Shown here one piece after another: positions 30,554 to 38,266 of a stretch of DNA of 57,713 bases. The DNA lies in contig JAHENF010000017.1 in assembly GCA_024643255.1 (NCBI GenBank), forward strand, positions 3,746-61,458, read 5' to 3'. This DNA comes from Ilumatobacteraceae bacterium (lineage in GTDB: Bacteria; Actinomycetota; Acidimicrobiia; Acidimicrobiales; Ilumatobacteraceae). Each line of letters begins with the position of its first letter. Positions within the stretch are counted from its first letter, which is position 1. Below the pieces are notes generated by a model. The model did no database searches. It saw only the letters and a program-made list of their open reading frames with translations, and was not told the DNA's origin. A program made the translations under genes and the position numbers.

Positions 30554-31968
30554 GCTGCCTCTCGCCGCTCGGCTCGCCGCATCGAACGCGACAATCGCCA
30601 CGCCTTCCAGCGCTCGCTCGGCGTGGGGTCGTCAGGCAGCTCACCGAGCCGGCGCGCCGAGGCATCCGAGAGTCGGATCAGCAATGCCAGCAGGATGTAG
30701 TTCGCGACGAGCGACGAGCCGCCGTAGCTGACGAACGGCAGCGTGATCCCGGTGAGCGGCACGACCTTGATGACGCCGCCGATGATGATGAACCCCTGGA
30801 TGCCGACGATCGTCGTGAGGCCGACAGCAAGCAGCTTCTCGAACGTCCGGTCCGTGCGCAGCGCGGTCCGCAACCCGGCGCCGACGATCAGGATGAACGC
30901 CATCAGCACGCCGGTGGCACCGATCAGGCCCCACTCCTCGCCGATCGAGGAGAAGATGAAGTCGTTCTGGGCCTCGGGCACCTGTCCCGGGTTGCCGCGG
31001 CCGAGCCCGGTCCCGGTGAGGCCGCCGTCGGCGAGGCCGTAGAGCGACTGGATGATCTGGTAGCCCTTGTTGAGCGGGTCGGCCCATGGGTCGAGCCAGA
31101 TGTCGACGCGGGTCTGGACGTGTCCGAACTGCGTCCACGAGAAGTAGGCGGCGAGGGCGAACAAGACGAAGCCGATCAGCAGGTAGCTGAGGCGTTCGGT
31201 GGCCACCCACATCATCACGACGAACAGCGTGAAGAACAGCAGTGAGGAGCCGAGGTCCTTCTGGAACACCATGACGACGACGGCGAACCCCCAGGCCATG
31301 ATGATCGGGGCGATGTAGCGGGGTTCGGGGAGGTGGAGCGGTCCGACTCTCCAGGTGGACGCGGCGATCAGCTCACGCCGGTCGGCGAGGTACGACGCGA
31401 AGAAGATGGCGAGGGCGATCTTGGCGAACTCGCCCGGTTGGAAGTTGATCGGTCCGAGGCTGACCCAGATGCGCGCGCCGTTGATGTTGACGCCGAGGCC
31501 GGGGGCGAGCGGGAGGAGCAGGAGGAACGCCCCGCCGAAGAAGAACAGCCAGCTGTAGCGGGCGAGATCGGTGGCGCGTTGGACGATGAGCAACGTGGCC
31601 ACGAACGCGCCGATCGCAACGAGGCTCCAGGTGGCCTGCAGCCCGGCGAGTTTGTCGTCGAGCCGTGTGATCATCACGAACCCGATGCCGTGCAGGAGCG
31701 CGGCGAGCGGTAGCAGGGTGCCGTCGGCGCCTCGGGCGACGAGTCGTACGACCACGTGGGCACACAGCAGCAGCCCGAGCAGGATGGCGACGAACACGAT
31801 GATGCCCGGCGGGATCTCGGCGTTCGTGCCGAGCGCGGTGATCGTGTAGGCCGCGCCGGTGATCAGCGCCGCCATCACGACGAGGGTGAGCTCGGTCGTC
31901 CGTCGGCTCCGCGCGAGCGGTGAGTCGACCACGACGGGCTGCACGGCGGACACGTCGAGGTCGCTCAT
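30550..31968 (-). CDS. rodA: SEDS peptidoglycan glycosyltransferase (RodA/FtsW family)
   Basis: 472 residues with about 12 membrane helices (from VVMAALITGAAYTITALG to SYGGSSLVANYILLALLIRL). SEDS signatures are NGARIWVSLGPINFQPGEFAKIALAIFFASYL, with the functionally important Glu and Lys, and the C-terminal FVSYGGSSL. The large extracytoplasmic loop contains RVDIWLDPWADPLNKGYQIIQSLYGLADGGLTGTGLG, as in RodA/FtsW. It polymerises lipid II and works with the coupled PbpA. Context next to pbpA and pstP supports RodA rather than FtsW, although the two cannot be separated by motif alone. Confidence 0.93.
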   Translation of the reverse strand: MSDLDVSAVQPVVVDSPLARSRRTTELTLVVMAALITGAAYTITALGTNAEIPPGIIVFVAILLGLLLCAHVVVRLVARGADGTLLPLAALLHGIGFVMITRLDDKLAGLQATWSLVAIGAFVATLLIVQRATDLARYSWLFFFGGAFLLLLPLAPGLGVNINGARIWVSLGPINFQPGEFAKIALAIFFASYLADRRELIAASTWRVGPLHLPEPRYIAPIIMAWGFAVVVMVFQKDLGSSLLFFTLFVVMMWVATERLSYLLIGFVLFALAAYFSWTQFGHVQTRVDIWLDPWADPLNKGYQIIQSLYGLADGGLTGTGLGRGNPGQVPEAQNDFIFSSIGEEWGLIGATGVLMAFILIVGAGLRTALRTDRTFEKLLAVGLTTIVGIQGFIIIGGVIKVVPLTGITLPFVSYGGSSLVANYILLALLIRLSDASARRLGELPDDPTPSERWKAWRLSRSMRRAERREAA

Positions 31969-31996
31969 GTGTCGTCCAACGGGTGTCGTGCGACCC

Positions 31997-33463
31997 TCAT
32001 GGGGTCGCGATCGTCGTCACTCCGGTCGGTGCGCCGGTTGACGCGGTCGTCACCGGGGCGATCGTGGTCGTCGTGGTGGTGGTCGTCGTGGTGGTGGTCG
32101 TCGTGGTGGTCACGCCTTCGCGGATGAACTCCGCGGCGGCGTCGGCGGAATCGAACGTCGGCTCGTCGTCGATCGCGGTGGCGACATCGGGCTCGAGTTC
32201 GTCGCGGCCGGGGCCGCCGGCGTTGACGGCCGTCGGGTCGATCCACAGCACGCCGCCAGGTCGGCCCTGGTAGATGATCGCCTGGTCGGTGTCGTCGAAG
32301 GCGACGAAGTAGCCGCTTCGGGCCCACGCCGAGAACACGACGAACGACGCGAGGACGACCGCCGCGACGCCGAAGCCGATCGCGAACCGCTTGACATTCG
32401 ATCGGCGCGGCGTGTCACCGGCCGCGGCGGCGGCCGAATTCGACGGATCGGCATCGAGTTCGAGGGTGCCCGCAGGCGTCGGGTCGGCGGCGCCGTCGGC
32501 CCACAGCGGTGCGACGTCGATCTCCTGCGTGGGATCCGGGGGATCGTCACCCTCGATCACGTCGATGACGATCACGGTGATGTTGTCGCGGCCGCCGGCG
32601 TCGTTGGCGAGCACGACGAGCCGGTCGGCGGCAGCCTGCGGATCGTCCTCATTCTCGAGCACTGCGGTGATGTCGTCGTCGTCGACCTCGTCGACCAGAC
32701 CGTCGCTGCACAAGACGAAGCGGTCGCCGCGGATGAGCGGAAGTGTCCACCAGTCGACACGCACGTCGGGTTCGATGCCGAGCGCCCGGGTGATGATGTT
32801 GCGACGCGGGTGGTGGCGAGCCTCGGCCTCGGTGAGGTGGCCCGTCGCCACCAACTCCTGGACATAGCTGTGGTCGACCGTGACGCGGCGGAGCCGACCG
32901 TGACGGAAGAGATAGGTGCGCGAGTCGCCGACGTTGGCGAGCACCAGCGCTTCGCTCGGCTCCGCGGGCACGACCGGCGTGACGTCTCCCGGCAGCACGG
33001 GCCGCCTGGTCTGTTCGTCGACCGGGGCCTCGGTTGATGTTGCGGTCGGGTCGTCGCTCGACGTCGCGGTCGGGTCGTCGATCGGGTCGTCCGTCAGGTC
33101 GTTGTCGTTGGGCTCGTCGTCGATGTTCGGTTCGGCGCGGCCTGCGTAGTGGTCGGCGATGACGGCGATGGCCGTGACGGTGGTGCCCATCCCGGCCTGG
33201 CCGGGATTGGCGATGGCCGCACGGAAGATGTCGCCGTTCGCGGTGCGGATCGCCGCCACGACGGTCTCGGCCGACGGGAGTTCGTCGCCGTCGAGGAGTT
33301 CGGCGATGCGTTCCACGGCGAGCTGGCTGGCGACTTCGCCGGCTTCGTGGCCGCCCATGCCGTCGGCGACGACGAACACCGACGGGGTGACGAGCAGGCT
33401 GTCCTCGTTCGCCGGGCGGACCTGGCCGGTGTGGGTCGTTGCGCCGACGCGGAGATGTGCCAT
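31997..33463 (-). CDS. pstP: PP2C-family Ser/Thr phosphatase with extracellular Thr-rich tail
   Basis: 488 residues. The PPM catalytic domain (about 1-300) has metal-binding NEDSLLV and VADGMGGHEAGE (D34), VGDSRTYLFR, CSDGLVDEV and GGRDNITVIVID. A polar, acidic insertion of about 50 residues (about 112-163) carries DDPTATS twice and interrupts the domain between two strands. One membrane helix (about 359-381) leads to an extracellular domain with IIYQGRPGGVLW, as in mycobacterial PstP, and then a run of 16 Thr (codons 32063-32110) and a Thr-rich end. It reverses PknB phosphorylation of cell-wall proteins. Its ATG overlaps the fhaB stop by one base. Confidence 0.93.
   Translation of the reverse strand: MAHLRVGATTHTGQVRPANEDSLLVTPSVFVVADGMGGHEAGEVASQLAVERIAELLDGDELPSAETVVAAIRTANGDIFRAAIANPGQAGMGTTVTAIAVIADHYAGRAEPNIDDEPNDNDLTDDPIDDPTATSSDDPTATSTEAPVDEQTRRPVLPGDVTPVVPAEPSEALVLANVGDSRTYLFRHGRLRRVTVDHSYVQELVATGHLTEAEARHHPRRNIITRALGIEPDVRVDWWTLPLIRGDRFVLCSDGLVDEVDDDDITAVLENEDDPQAAADRLVVLANDAGGRDNITVIVIDVIEGDDPPDPTQEIDVAPLWADGAADPTPAGTLELDADPSNSAAAAAGDTPRRSNVKRFAIGFGVAAVVLASFVVFSAWARSGYFVAFDDTDQAIIYQGRPGGVLWIDPTAVNAGGPGRDELEPDVATAIDDEPTFDSADAAAEFIREGVTTTTTTTTTTTTTTTTIAPVTTASTGAPTGVTTIATP
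32063..32110 (-). repeat. 16-Thr codon minisatellite in pstP
   Basis: Sixteen consecutive Thr codons using only ACC and ACG in an approximate five-codon (15-base) period. Such a tract can change length by slippage, altering the extracellular tail of PstP without a frameshift if whole units are lost. Confidence 0.85.
33042..33080 (-). repeat. 24-bp in-frame direct repeat in the pstP insertion
   Basis: The same 15 bases occur at 33042-33056 and 33066-33080 (period 24, eight codons), encoding DDPTATS twice inside the acidic insertion of the phosphatase domain. Confidence 0.8.
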
Positions 33464-33990
33464 CACTGGGCCTCGATCACGGTGGTGCCGACCTGGATGC
33501 GGTCGCCCGGGTGCAGCAGTTTGGCGCCGACGAGCTTCGAGCCGTTGTGGAACGTGCCGTTCGTGGACCCGAGGTCCTCGACCATCGGTTGGCCCTCGTA
33601 GTCGTAGATGCGCAGGTGGAGTTGCGACACGTAGGCGTCGTCGTCGATCGTGATCGTGCAGCCGGGTTCGCGTCCGAGGGTGATGTCGCCGACGAGCGCC
33701 ACGCTCATGCCGCGTCGGGCCTTCGGCTCGAGGATCACCAATCGGCTGGCTCGGCGCCCGGCCTGCTGCTTGGCGTGCTTCGCCTGGCGGCGGTCCTTGG
33801 GGGGTGCGGTCGCCACGCCGGCAGGGGGCATCGTCGGCTGGCCGATCTGGGCGACGCGTGGTGCACCGACCATCGGTCGCCTCGTCGGCGTGCGGACCTC
33901 GCTCCACACCGCCCACAGGACGCGTGCGAAGAACAGGTACAGCAGTCCGAGGAGTACGAACTTCAGGAGGTTGAGGACTTGGTCGGTCAT
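33463..33990 (-). CDS. fhaB: Membrane-anchored FHA-domain protein (FhaB/FipA type)
   Basis: 175 residues from the ATG at 33990. An N-terminal membrane helix (LLKFVLLGLLYLFFARVLWAVW) is followed by a basic linker and an FHA domain (about 95-172) with GREPGCTITIDDDAYVSQLHLRI and VEDLGSTNGTFHNG, the phosphothreonine-binding Arg, Ser-x-x-His and Asn-Gly elements. It binds proteins phosphorylated by PknB and links signalling to the divisome or elongasome. The TGATG overlap with pstP places both in one operon with fhaA upstream. The helix and order match FhaB of the mycobacterial cluster. Confidence 0.92.
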   Translation of the reverse strand: MTDQVLNLLKFVLLGLLYLFFARVLWAVWSEVRTPTRRPMVGAPRVAQIGQPTMPPAGVATAPPKDRRQAKHAKQQAGRRASRLVILEPKARRGMSVALVGDITLGREPGCTITIDDDAYVSQLHLRIYDYEGQPMVEDLGSTNGTFHNGSKLVGAKLLHPGDRIQVGTTVIEAQ

Positions 33991-34018
33991 GAGCGGAGGA
34001 GCGGCGTGCTCCGGCGGA

Positions 34019-34681
34019 TCAGGAGGCCTCGAACCGCAGATGGGTGGCGCCGACGCTGATGATGTCGCCGTCGCGGAGTCGTTGTTCGCCGCTGATCTTG
34101 ACACCGTTGATCATCGTGCCGTTGGTCGAGCCGAGATCGACGACGACGAAGGCGGTGGCGCCGGCGCGGACCTCTGCGTGACGACGGCTGATGTTGCTGT
34201 CGTTGACGGCGATGGCACATTCGGGCAGACGGCCGATCGTGACCGGCTGATCGTTGACGTAGACGCGTTCGCCCGACGGGAGCACGAGCGAGCCCATGCC
34301 GGGGCCGGTGGAGGCCTGCTTCAGCTGACTCACGATGCTGAAGCGGCCGCCGCGCAGGTTGTTGTCGACGGCGAGTTGCACGGTGACGGGACCCATGAAG
34401 TGGTAGCCCTCTTCGCGGGCGTACTCGCGTGCGGCCTCGGCCAGCTCGGCGACGAGGGCGTCCTCGATGTCACCGAAACCGGCGTGGTCGGCGGCGTTGA
34501 GCATGACCGTGAAGTCGTTGGGAACGATCCGGCGACCCTTGACGTCGACGGAGCGGTTGTCGTCCATCTCGCGCACGAGACGTCGACCGAGTTCGATGGG
34601 GCGGATGGAGCCGCGGGAACGACGAGAGAACACCCCATCGACCATACGCTCCAAACGGTGCTCCAACGACTGCAATCCCAT
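34019..34681 (-). CDS. fhaA: FhaA: DUF3662 plus FHA-domain protein
   Basis: 220 residues. The N-terminal DUF3662 domain (MGLQSLEHRLERMVDGVFSR, IELGRRLVREMDDNRSV, VPNDFTVMLNAADHAGF) is followed by an FHA domain near 140-218 with TIGRLPECAIAVNDSNISRRHAEV and VDLGSTNGTMING. It is shorter than mycobacterial FhaA because the long disordered linker between the domains is nearly absent. FhaA binds phosphorylated partners such as MviN/MurJ and helps control peptidoglycan precursor export. It is the first gene of the fhaA-fhaB-pstP-rodA-pbpA-pknB transcript. TAGCCT 12 bases upstream of the ATG is a possible -10. Confidence 0.93.
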   Translation of the reverse strand: MGLQSLEHRLERMVDGVFSRRSRGSIRPIELGRRLVREMDDNRSVDVKGRRIVPNDFTVMLNAADHAGFGDIEDALVAELAEAAREYAREEGYHFMGPVTVQLAVDNNLRGGRFSIVSQLKQASTGPGMGSLVLPSGERVYVNDQPVTIGRLPECAIAVNDSNISRRHAEVRAGATAFVVVDLGSTNGTMINGVKISGEQRLRDGDIISVGATHLRFEAS

Positions 34682-34745
34682 ACGTGGGAGGCGAGGCTAC
34701 TCCCCGTCCCCGCGCGCTCGGCGTCGCCACGCCCGCCGTCCCCCT

Positions 34746-34860
34746 GCGATGAGGTTGTGGTGCATACGTCGCGCCGGAACCTCATCGCTGGTGTTGTGAT
34801 GAGGTTGTGGTGCACCTGTTGGGCCGGAACCTCATCGCTGGTGTTGTGATGAGGTTGTGG
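34746..34860. repeat. Two and a half tandem 42-bp palindromic elements (GATGAGGTT arms)
   Basis: Full copies at 34746-34787 and 34796-34837 (period 50) have GATGAGGTT/AACCTCATC arms; a third copy, starting at 34846, is truncated after about 15 bases. They lie between the divergent fhaA gene and tRNA-Leu. The second copy shares length and the central ACCTGTT at the same position with the copy at 17933-17974, so the two loci carry one family with altered inner arms. Confidence 0.88.
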
Positions 34861-34911
34861 GTCGTCGGGCAGCGGTCGGGATCAGCGTGTGGGATCGCTG
34901 CGGAGGTGCGC

Positions 34912-34917
34912 TAGCGT
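34912..34917 (+). promoter_or_regulatory. Possible -10 of tRNA-Leu
   Basis: TAGCGT lies 14 bases before the mature tRNA 5' end, giving a short 5' leader removable by RNase P. No convincing -35. Confidence 0.35.
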
Positions 34918-34931
34918 TCTGGGCTCCACTT

Positions 34932-35014
34932 GCGCGAGTGGCGGAATGGCAGACGCGCCAGCTTCAGGTGCTGGTGTCCGAAAGGGCGTGGGGGTTCAAG
35001 TCCCCCCTCGCGCA
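34932..35014 (+). tRNA. tRNA-Leu (anticodon CAG)
   Basis: Acceptor arms GCGCGAG (34932-34938) and CTCGCGC (35007-35013) pair perfectly, with A35014 as discriminator; the CCA end is not encoded. The anticodon stem CCAGC/GCTGG encloses the loop TTCAGGT, giving CAG. A long variable arm, as required for Leu, precedes GGGGG-TTCAAGT-CCCCC, the T arm. A strong terminator follows four bases later. In the Mycobacterium tuberculosis chromosome, as I recall it, a Leu tRNA also lies beside fhaA. Confidence 0.95.
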
Positions 35015-35017
35015 CGA

Positions 35018-35046
35018 GAAATCCCTTGCAGTGCAAGGGATTTCTT
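35018..35046 (+). terminator. Terminator of tRNA-Leu
   Basis: A perfect 12-base-pair stem (35018-35029 with 35033-35044) with an AGT loop, the distal strand ending in TTTCTT. It begins right after the tRNA 3' end. Confidence 0.88.
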
Positions 35047-35074
35047 CGCGTCTCAGGCCGGGGTTCGGCGCGTC

Positions 35075-35095
35075 TAGTCAGCGGTTGACTACCAT
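35075..35095. promoter_or_regulatory. modA promoter -10 overlapped by an inverted-repeat operator
   Basis: TAGTCA (35075-35080) and TGACTA (35086-35091) are perfect half-sites with a five-base spacer. The second overlaps the predicted -10 TACCAT (35090-35095), which is six bases before the GTG at 35102. A regulator bound here would block RNA polymerase. The PadR-type protein encoded at the end of the operon is the obvious candidate. Confidence 0.6.
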
Positions 35096-35101
35096 ACGAC
35101 C

Positions 35102-35857
35102 GTGCGTTCTCGGACACTCAGCCTCGCCGGTGGCTTCCTGGTACTGGCGCTGGTCGGCGCGGCGTGCGGTTCGGACTCCGCCTCGTCGTCGAACTCCCTC
35201 ACCGTCTTCGCCGCATCCTCCCTGACCGACGCGTTCACGGAGCTCGGCGACGCCTTCACGCAGGCCCATCCCGACACCGACCTGACTTTCAGCTTCGCGT
35301 CGTCCTCCGACCTCGCCCGCCAGGTGATCGAGGGCGCCCCCGGCGACGTCTACGCCTCGGCCGACCTCGCCAACATGGCCAAGGTGTCCGACGCTGGAGC
35401 GGTTGCGGGAGAGCCGACGGTCTTCGCCACCAATCGGGCCGAGATCATCGTCGCCCCCGGCAACCCACTCGGCATCACGGGCGTCGCCGACCTCGCAACA
35501 CGCGACCTCGTGGTCGTCGTCTGCGCGCCCGAGGTCCCGTGCGGCACCTACGCCGCGGAGATCTTCGACCGCGCCGGCGTCACCGTCGCGCCCGACTCGC
35601 TGGAGGACAACGTCAAAGCCGCCGTCACCAAGGTCACACTCGGCGAAGCCGACGCCGGCGTGGTCTACGTCACCGACGTGCAGGCCGCTGGTGACGCCGC
35701 GTCAGGCGTCGAGATCCCCGCCGACGTCAACGTCGTCGCCGACTATCCGATCGTCGCGGTGTCGGACAACCCACTCGCCCGGACGTTCATCGACTTCGTG
35801 ACGAGCGCTGCGGGCCAGGACATCCTCGCCTCGTACGGATTCGCGCCACCGCAATGA
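35102..35857 (+). CDS. modA: Molybdate ABC transporter substrate-binding lipoprotein ModA
   Basis: 251 residues from GTG 35102. A lipoprotein signal (LVLALVGAAC, C22) precedes the mature domain with ModA marks: LTVFAASSLTDAFTELG, FSFASSSDLARQVIEGAPGDVYASAD, VAPGNPLGI and SLEDNVKAAVTKVTLGEADAGVVYVTD. It captures molybdate (or tungstate) outside the membrane and delivers it to ModB. Translation starts six bases after a -10 element overlapped by an operator-like palindrome. Its stop overlaps the modB ATG, so the operon modABC-padR is tightly coupled. Confidence 0.94.
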   Translation: MRSRTLSLAGGFLVLALVGAACGSDSASSSNSLTVFAASSLTDAFTELGDAFTQAHPDTDLTFSFASSSDLARQVIEGAPGDVYASADLANMAKVSDAGAVAGEPTVFATNRAEIIVAPGNPLGITGVADLATRDLVVVVCAPEVPCGTYAAEIFDRAGVTVAPDSLEDNVKAAVTKVTLGEADAGVVYVTDVQAAGDAASGVEIPADVNVVADYPIVAVSDNPLARTFIDFVTSAAGQDILASYGFAPPQ

Positions 35858-36669
35858 CCCGTCGCCGCGGACAACGCACCCCACTCCCGCCGCCGGTCTT
35901 CGCGGTGGCGATGGTGGCGATCGCGTTCTTCGCCCTGCCCTTCATCGGCCTGCTGTGGCGGGCGCCCTGGGGATCGATGCTCGACGTCGTCGGTCAGGAG
36001 TCGGTGCGCACCGCGCTCTGGCTGTCGCTGCGCACGTCGTTCGCCGCGACCTTCTTCGCCGTGATGTTGGGCGTCCCGCTCGCCTGGCTCCTCGCCCGGG
36101 TGCCGTTTACCGGCAGCTCGGCGGTCCGTGCGCTGTGCATCCTGTCGATGGTGCTCCCACCCGTGGTCGGTGGCGTGGCGCTGTTCTTCTCGTTCGGCCG
36201 GCGCGGGCTGTTCGGCCAGTACCTCGACCGCTGGTTCGACATCCAACTCCCGTTCACCACCTGGGGCGTGGTCGTCGCGCAGACCTTCGTGTCGATGCCG
36301 TTCCTCGTGATCACCGTCGAAGCGGCGCTGCGCCAGATGGACCGTCGCTACGAGGACGCCGCCCGCACGCTCGGCGCGTCGCGCTGGCACGTGTTCCGGC
36401 GCGTCACCGTGCCGGCGATCCAGCCGGCGCTGATCGCCGGCGCGGTGCTCGCCTGGGCTCGGGCACTCGGCGAATTCGGGGCGACGATCACGTTCGCGGG
36501 CAACTTCCCCGGCACGACGCAGACGATGCCGCTCGCCACTTACCTGGCGCTGGAGACCGACCCCCAGGAGGCGCTCGTCATCAGCCTGCTGCTCATTGCC
36601 GTGTCGTTCGCGGTGCTGATCGGGTTGCGCGACCGTTGGTTGAACGGCGCCCGGGCGGCGTTCACGTGA
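35854..36669 (+). CDS. modB: Molybdate ABC transporter permease ModB
   Basis: 271 residues with about six membrane helices. The EAA loop that contacts the ATPase is EDAARTLGASRWHVFRRVTVP, and ALGEFGATITFAGNFPGTTQTMPLATY is a ModB/CysT-type signature. ATGA overlap with modA upstream, GTGA overlap with modC downstream. It forms a homodimeric channel in the cytoplasmic membrane. Nothing unusual apart from the hydrophilic basic N terminus (MTRRRGQRTPLPPP). Confidence 0.94.
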   Translation: MTRRRGQRTPLPPPVFAVAMVAIAFFALPFIGLLWRAPWGSMLDVVGQESVRTALWLSLRTSFAATFFAVMLGVPLAWLLARVPFTGSSAVRALCILSMVLPPVVGGVALFFSFGRRGLFGQYLDRWFDIQLPFTTWGVVVAQTFVSMPFLVITVEAALRQMDRRYEDAARTLGASRWHVFRRVTVPAIQPALIAGAVLAWARALGEFGATITFAGNFPGTTQTMPLATYLALETDPQEALVISLLLIAVSFAVLIGLRDRWLNGARAAFT

Positions 36670-37718
36670 GCCTCGACGCACACGTTGCGGTGCGGGTCGG
36701 CGACTTCGAACTCGACGTCGAACTCGACGTCGGGTCAGGGGAAGTCCTCGCCGTGCTCGGACCGAACGGCTCCGGCAAGTCGACGCTGTTGCGCGCGCTC
36801 GCCGGCCTGACGCCGATCGATCGCGGGCACATCCGCCTCGACGGCGTGGTGCTCGACGATCCCGCCACCGACACCTTCGTCCCGCCCGAACAACGTCCGA
36901 TCGGTGTGGTGTTCCAGGACTACCTGCTCTTCGCCCACCTGAGCGCCACGGAGAACGTGGCATTCGGCCTGCGGGCCCGAGGGGGTGACAAGCGCGCTGC
37001 CCGCTCCATCGCCGCGACCTGGCTCGACCGCGTGGGTCTCGCCGATCTTGCATCGATGCGACCCGCCCAACTGTCGGGCGGACAGGCGCAGCGGGTGGCG
37101 CTGGCCCGGGCGCTCGCCACCGACCCGGCGATGCTGCTGCTCGACGAGCCGCTCGCCGCGCTCGACGTCAGCGCCCGCCAGGACGTCCGGCGGACACTCC
37201 GCGAGCACCTGTCGACGTTCGAGGGGACGCGGCTGCTCGTGACGCACGACCCGATCGACGCCTACGCCCTCGCCGATCGGGTCGCGATCCTCGAAGGTGG
37301 CCGCATCGCGCAGACCGGCACGATCGCCGAGGTCACTGCCCACCCGAGGTCGCGCTACGTCGCCGAACTCGTCGGGACCAACCTGATGCGCGGCGTCGTG
37401 GTCGACGGCGTGCTGACGACCGACGGCGGCGCCCGCGTGGTCGTCGCTGCCGACCCCGGCCCGGTGTTCGCCGTCATCCGGCCCCAGGCGATCACGCTGT
37501 CGCTCGCCGCCGACCCGACGAGCAGCGCCCGCAACATCTGGCCTGGCGTGGTCGGTGATATCGAGCGGCTCGGCGATCGGGCGCGGGTCGGCGTGCGCGG
37601 TCCACTCCCCATGGTCGCCGAGATCACCGCGGCCGCGCTCGACGCACTCGGGCTGCGCCCCGGCGACGACGTCTATGCGTCGCTCAAGGCGACCGACATC
37701 ACCACGTATCCGGCATGA
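36666..37718 (+). CDS. modC: Molybdate ABC transporter ATP-binding protein ModC
   Basis: 350 residues from GTG 36666, overlapping the modB stop (GTGA). Walker A is VLGPNGSGKST, followed by a Q-loop FQDYLLFAHLS, the signature QLSGGQAQRVALARAL, Walker B MLLLDEPLAALD and a His in LLVTHDP. The last about 110 residues form the TOBE/Mop-like domain (FAVIRPQAITL, VVGDIERLGDRARVGV, DVYASLKATDIT), which binds oxyanions and can inhibit transport when molybdate is plentiful. The open frame extends far upstream in another frame of modB and is not coding there. PadR follows with an ATGA overlap. Confidence 0.94.
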   Translation: MSLDAHVAVRVGDFELDVELDVGSGEVLAVLGPNGSGKSTLLRALAGLTPIDRGHIRLDGVVLDDPATDTFVPPEQRPIGVVFQDYLLFAHLSATENVAFGLRARGGDKRAARSIAATWLDRVGLADLASMRPAQLSGGQAQRVALARALATDPAMLLLDEPLAALDVSARQDVRRTLREHLSTFEGTRLLVTHDPIDAYALADRVAILEGGRIAQTGTIAEVTAHPRSRYVAELVGTNLMRGVVVDGVLTTDGGARVVVAADPGPVFAVIRPQAITLSLAADPTSSARNIWPGVVGDIERLGDRARVGVRGPLPMVAEITAAALDALGLRPGDDVYASLKATDITTYPA

Positions 37719-38260
37719 GTACGAAGCGCACGGACCAGGAACTCCTGCTCGGCGAATGGGCCTGCCTCGGGCTGCTCTGCGCCGAGCCGTCGCACGGCTT
37801 CGCGATCGCGGCGCAACTCCGCCCCGACGCCGAGATCGGGCGCATCTGGTCGGTGTCGCGCCCGCTCACCTACCGATCGCTCGACCAGCTCGGCGACCGC
37901 GGTCTGATCCATCCGATCGGCTCCGAGCCGGGCCACGCCGGACCCAACAGGACGATCCTGGCCCCGACCCGATCGGGGCGGGCTCGCCTGCGCCGATGGC
38001 TCGGGACACCGGTCGAGCATCTGCGCGACCTGCGCAGCGAACTGCTCCTCAAACTCGCGCTGGCCGACCGCTGCGACATCGAGATCGGCGACATGCTGCG
38101 CGCGCAACGCGAGCGGCTCGATGCGCAGTCGGCCGCGCTCGCGGCCACCGCCTTCGATCGGGACGGGAGGGTCGCCGACACCGTTGCGCTCTGGCGCTAC
38201 GAGGCATCGCTCGCCGGGCTTCGCTACATCGACCAGCTCGAACACCGAACCTCGCGCTGA
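37715..38260 (+). CDS. PadR-family regulator, fourth gene of the mod operon
   Basis: 181 residues. LLLGEWACLGLLCAEPSHGFAIAAQL is the PadR winged-helix start, SRPLTYRSLDQLGDRGLIHP the recognition region, and RTILAPTRSGRARLRRWL the wing and linker; the C-terminal helices (LRSELLLKLALADRCDI, ALWRYEASLAGLRYIDQL) form the dimer domain of PadR subfamily 2. The ATG overlaps the modC stop codon. No ModE is visible, so this protein probably regulates the operon, most simply by binding the palindrome at 35075-35091. Whether its ligand is molybdate, a cofactor intermediate or something else is unknown. Confidence 0.88.
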   Translation: MSTKRTDQELLLGEWACLGLLCAEPSHGFAIAAQLRPDAEIGRIWSVSRPLTYRSLDQLGDRGLIHPIGSEPGHAGPNRTILAPTRSGRARLRRWLGTPVEHLRDLRSELLLKLALADRCDIEIGDMLRAQRERLDAQSAALAATAFDRDGRVADTVALWRYEASLAGLRYIDQLEHRTSR

Positions 38261-38266
38261 CGAGAC

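Noticed and set aside
34746..34860. CRISPR array
   Set aside because: The repeats are two and a half near-identical palindromes with eight-base gaps, not repeats separated by unique spacers, and no cas genes are nearby.
35045..35101. Molybdenum-cofactor riboswitch upstream of modA
   Set aside because: The gap between the tRNA terminator and the modA start is too short, and the mRNA appears leaderless.
35955..36665. Upstream extension of modC
   Set aside because: The frame is open but overlaps modB in another frame. Homology starts at GTG 36666, where the GTGA overlap occurs.
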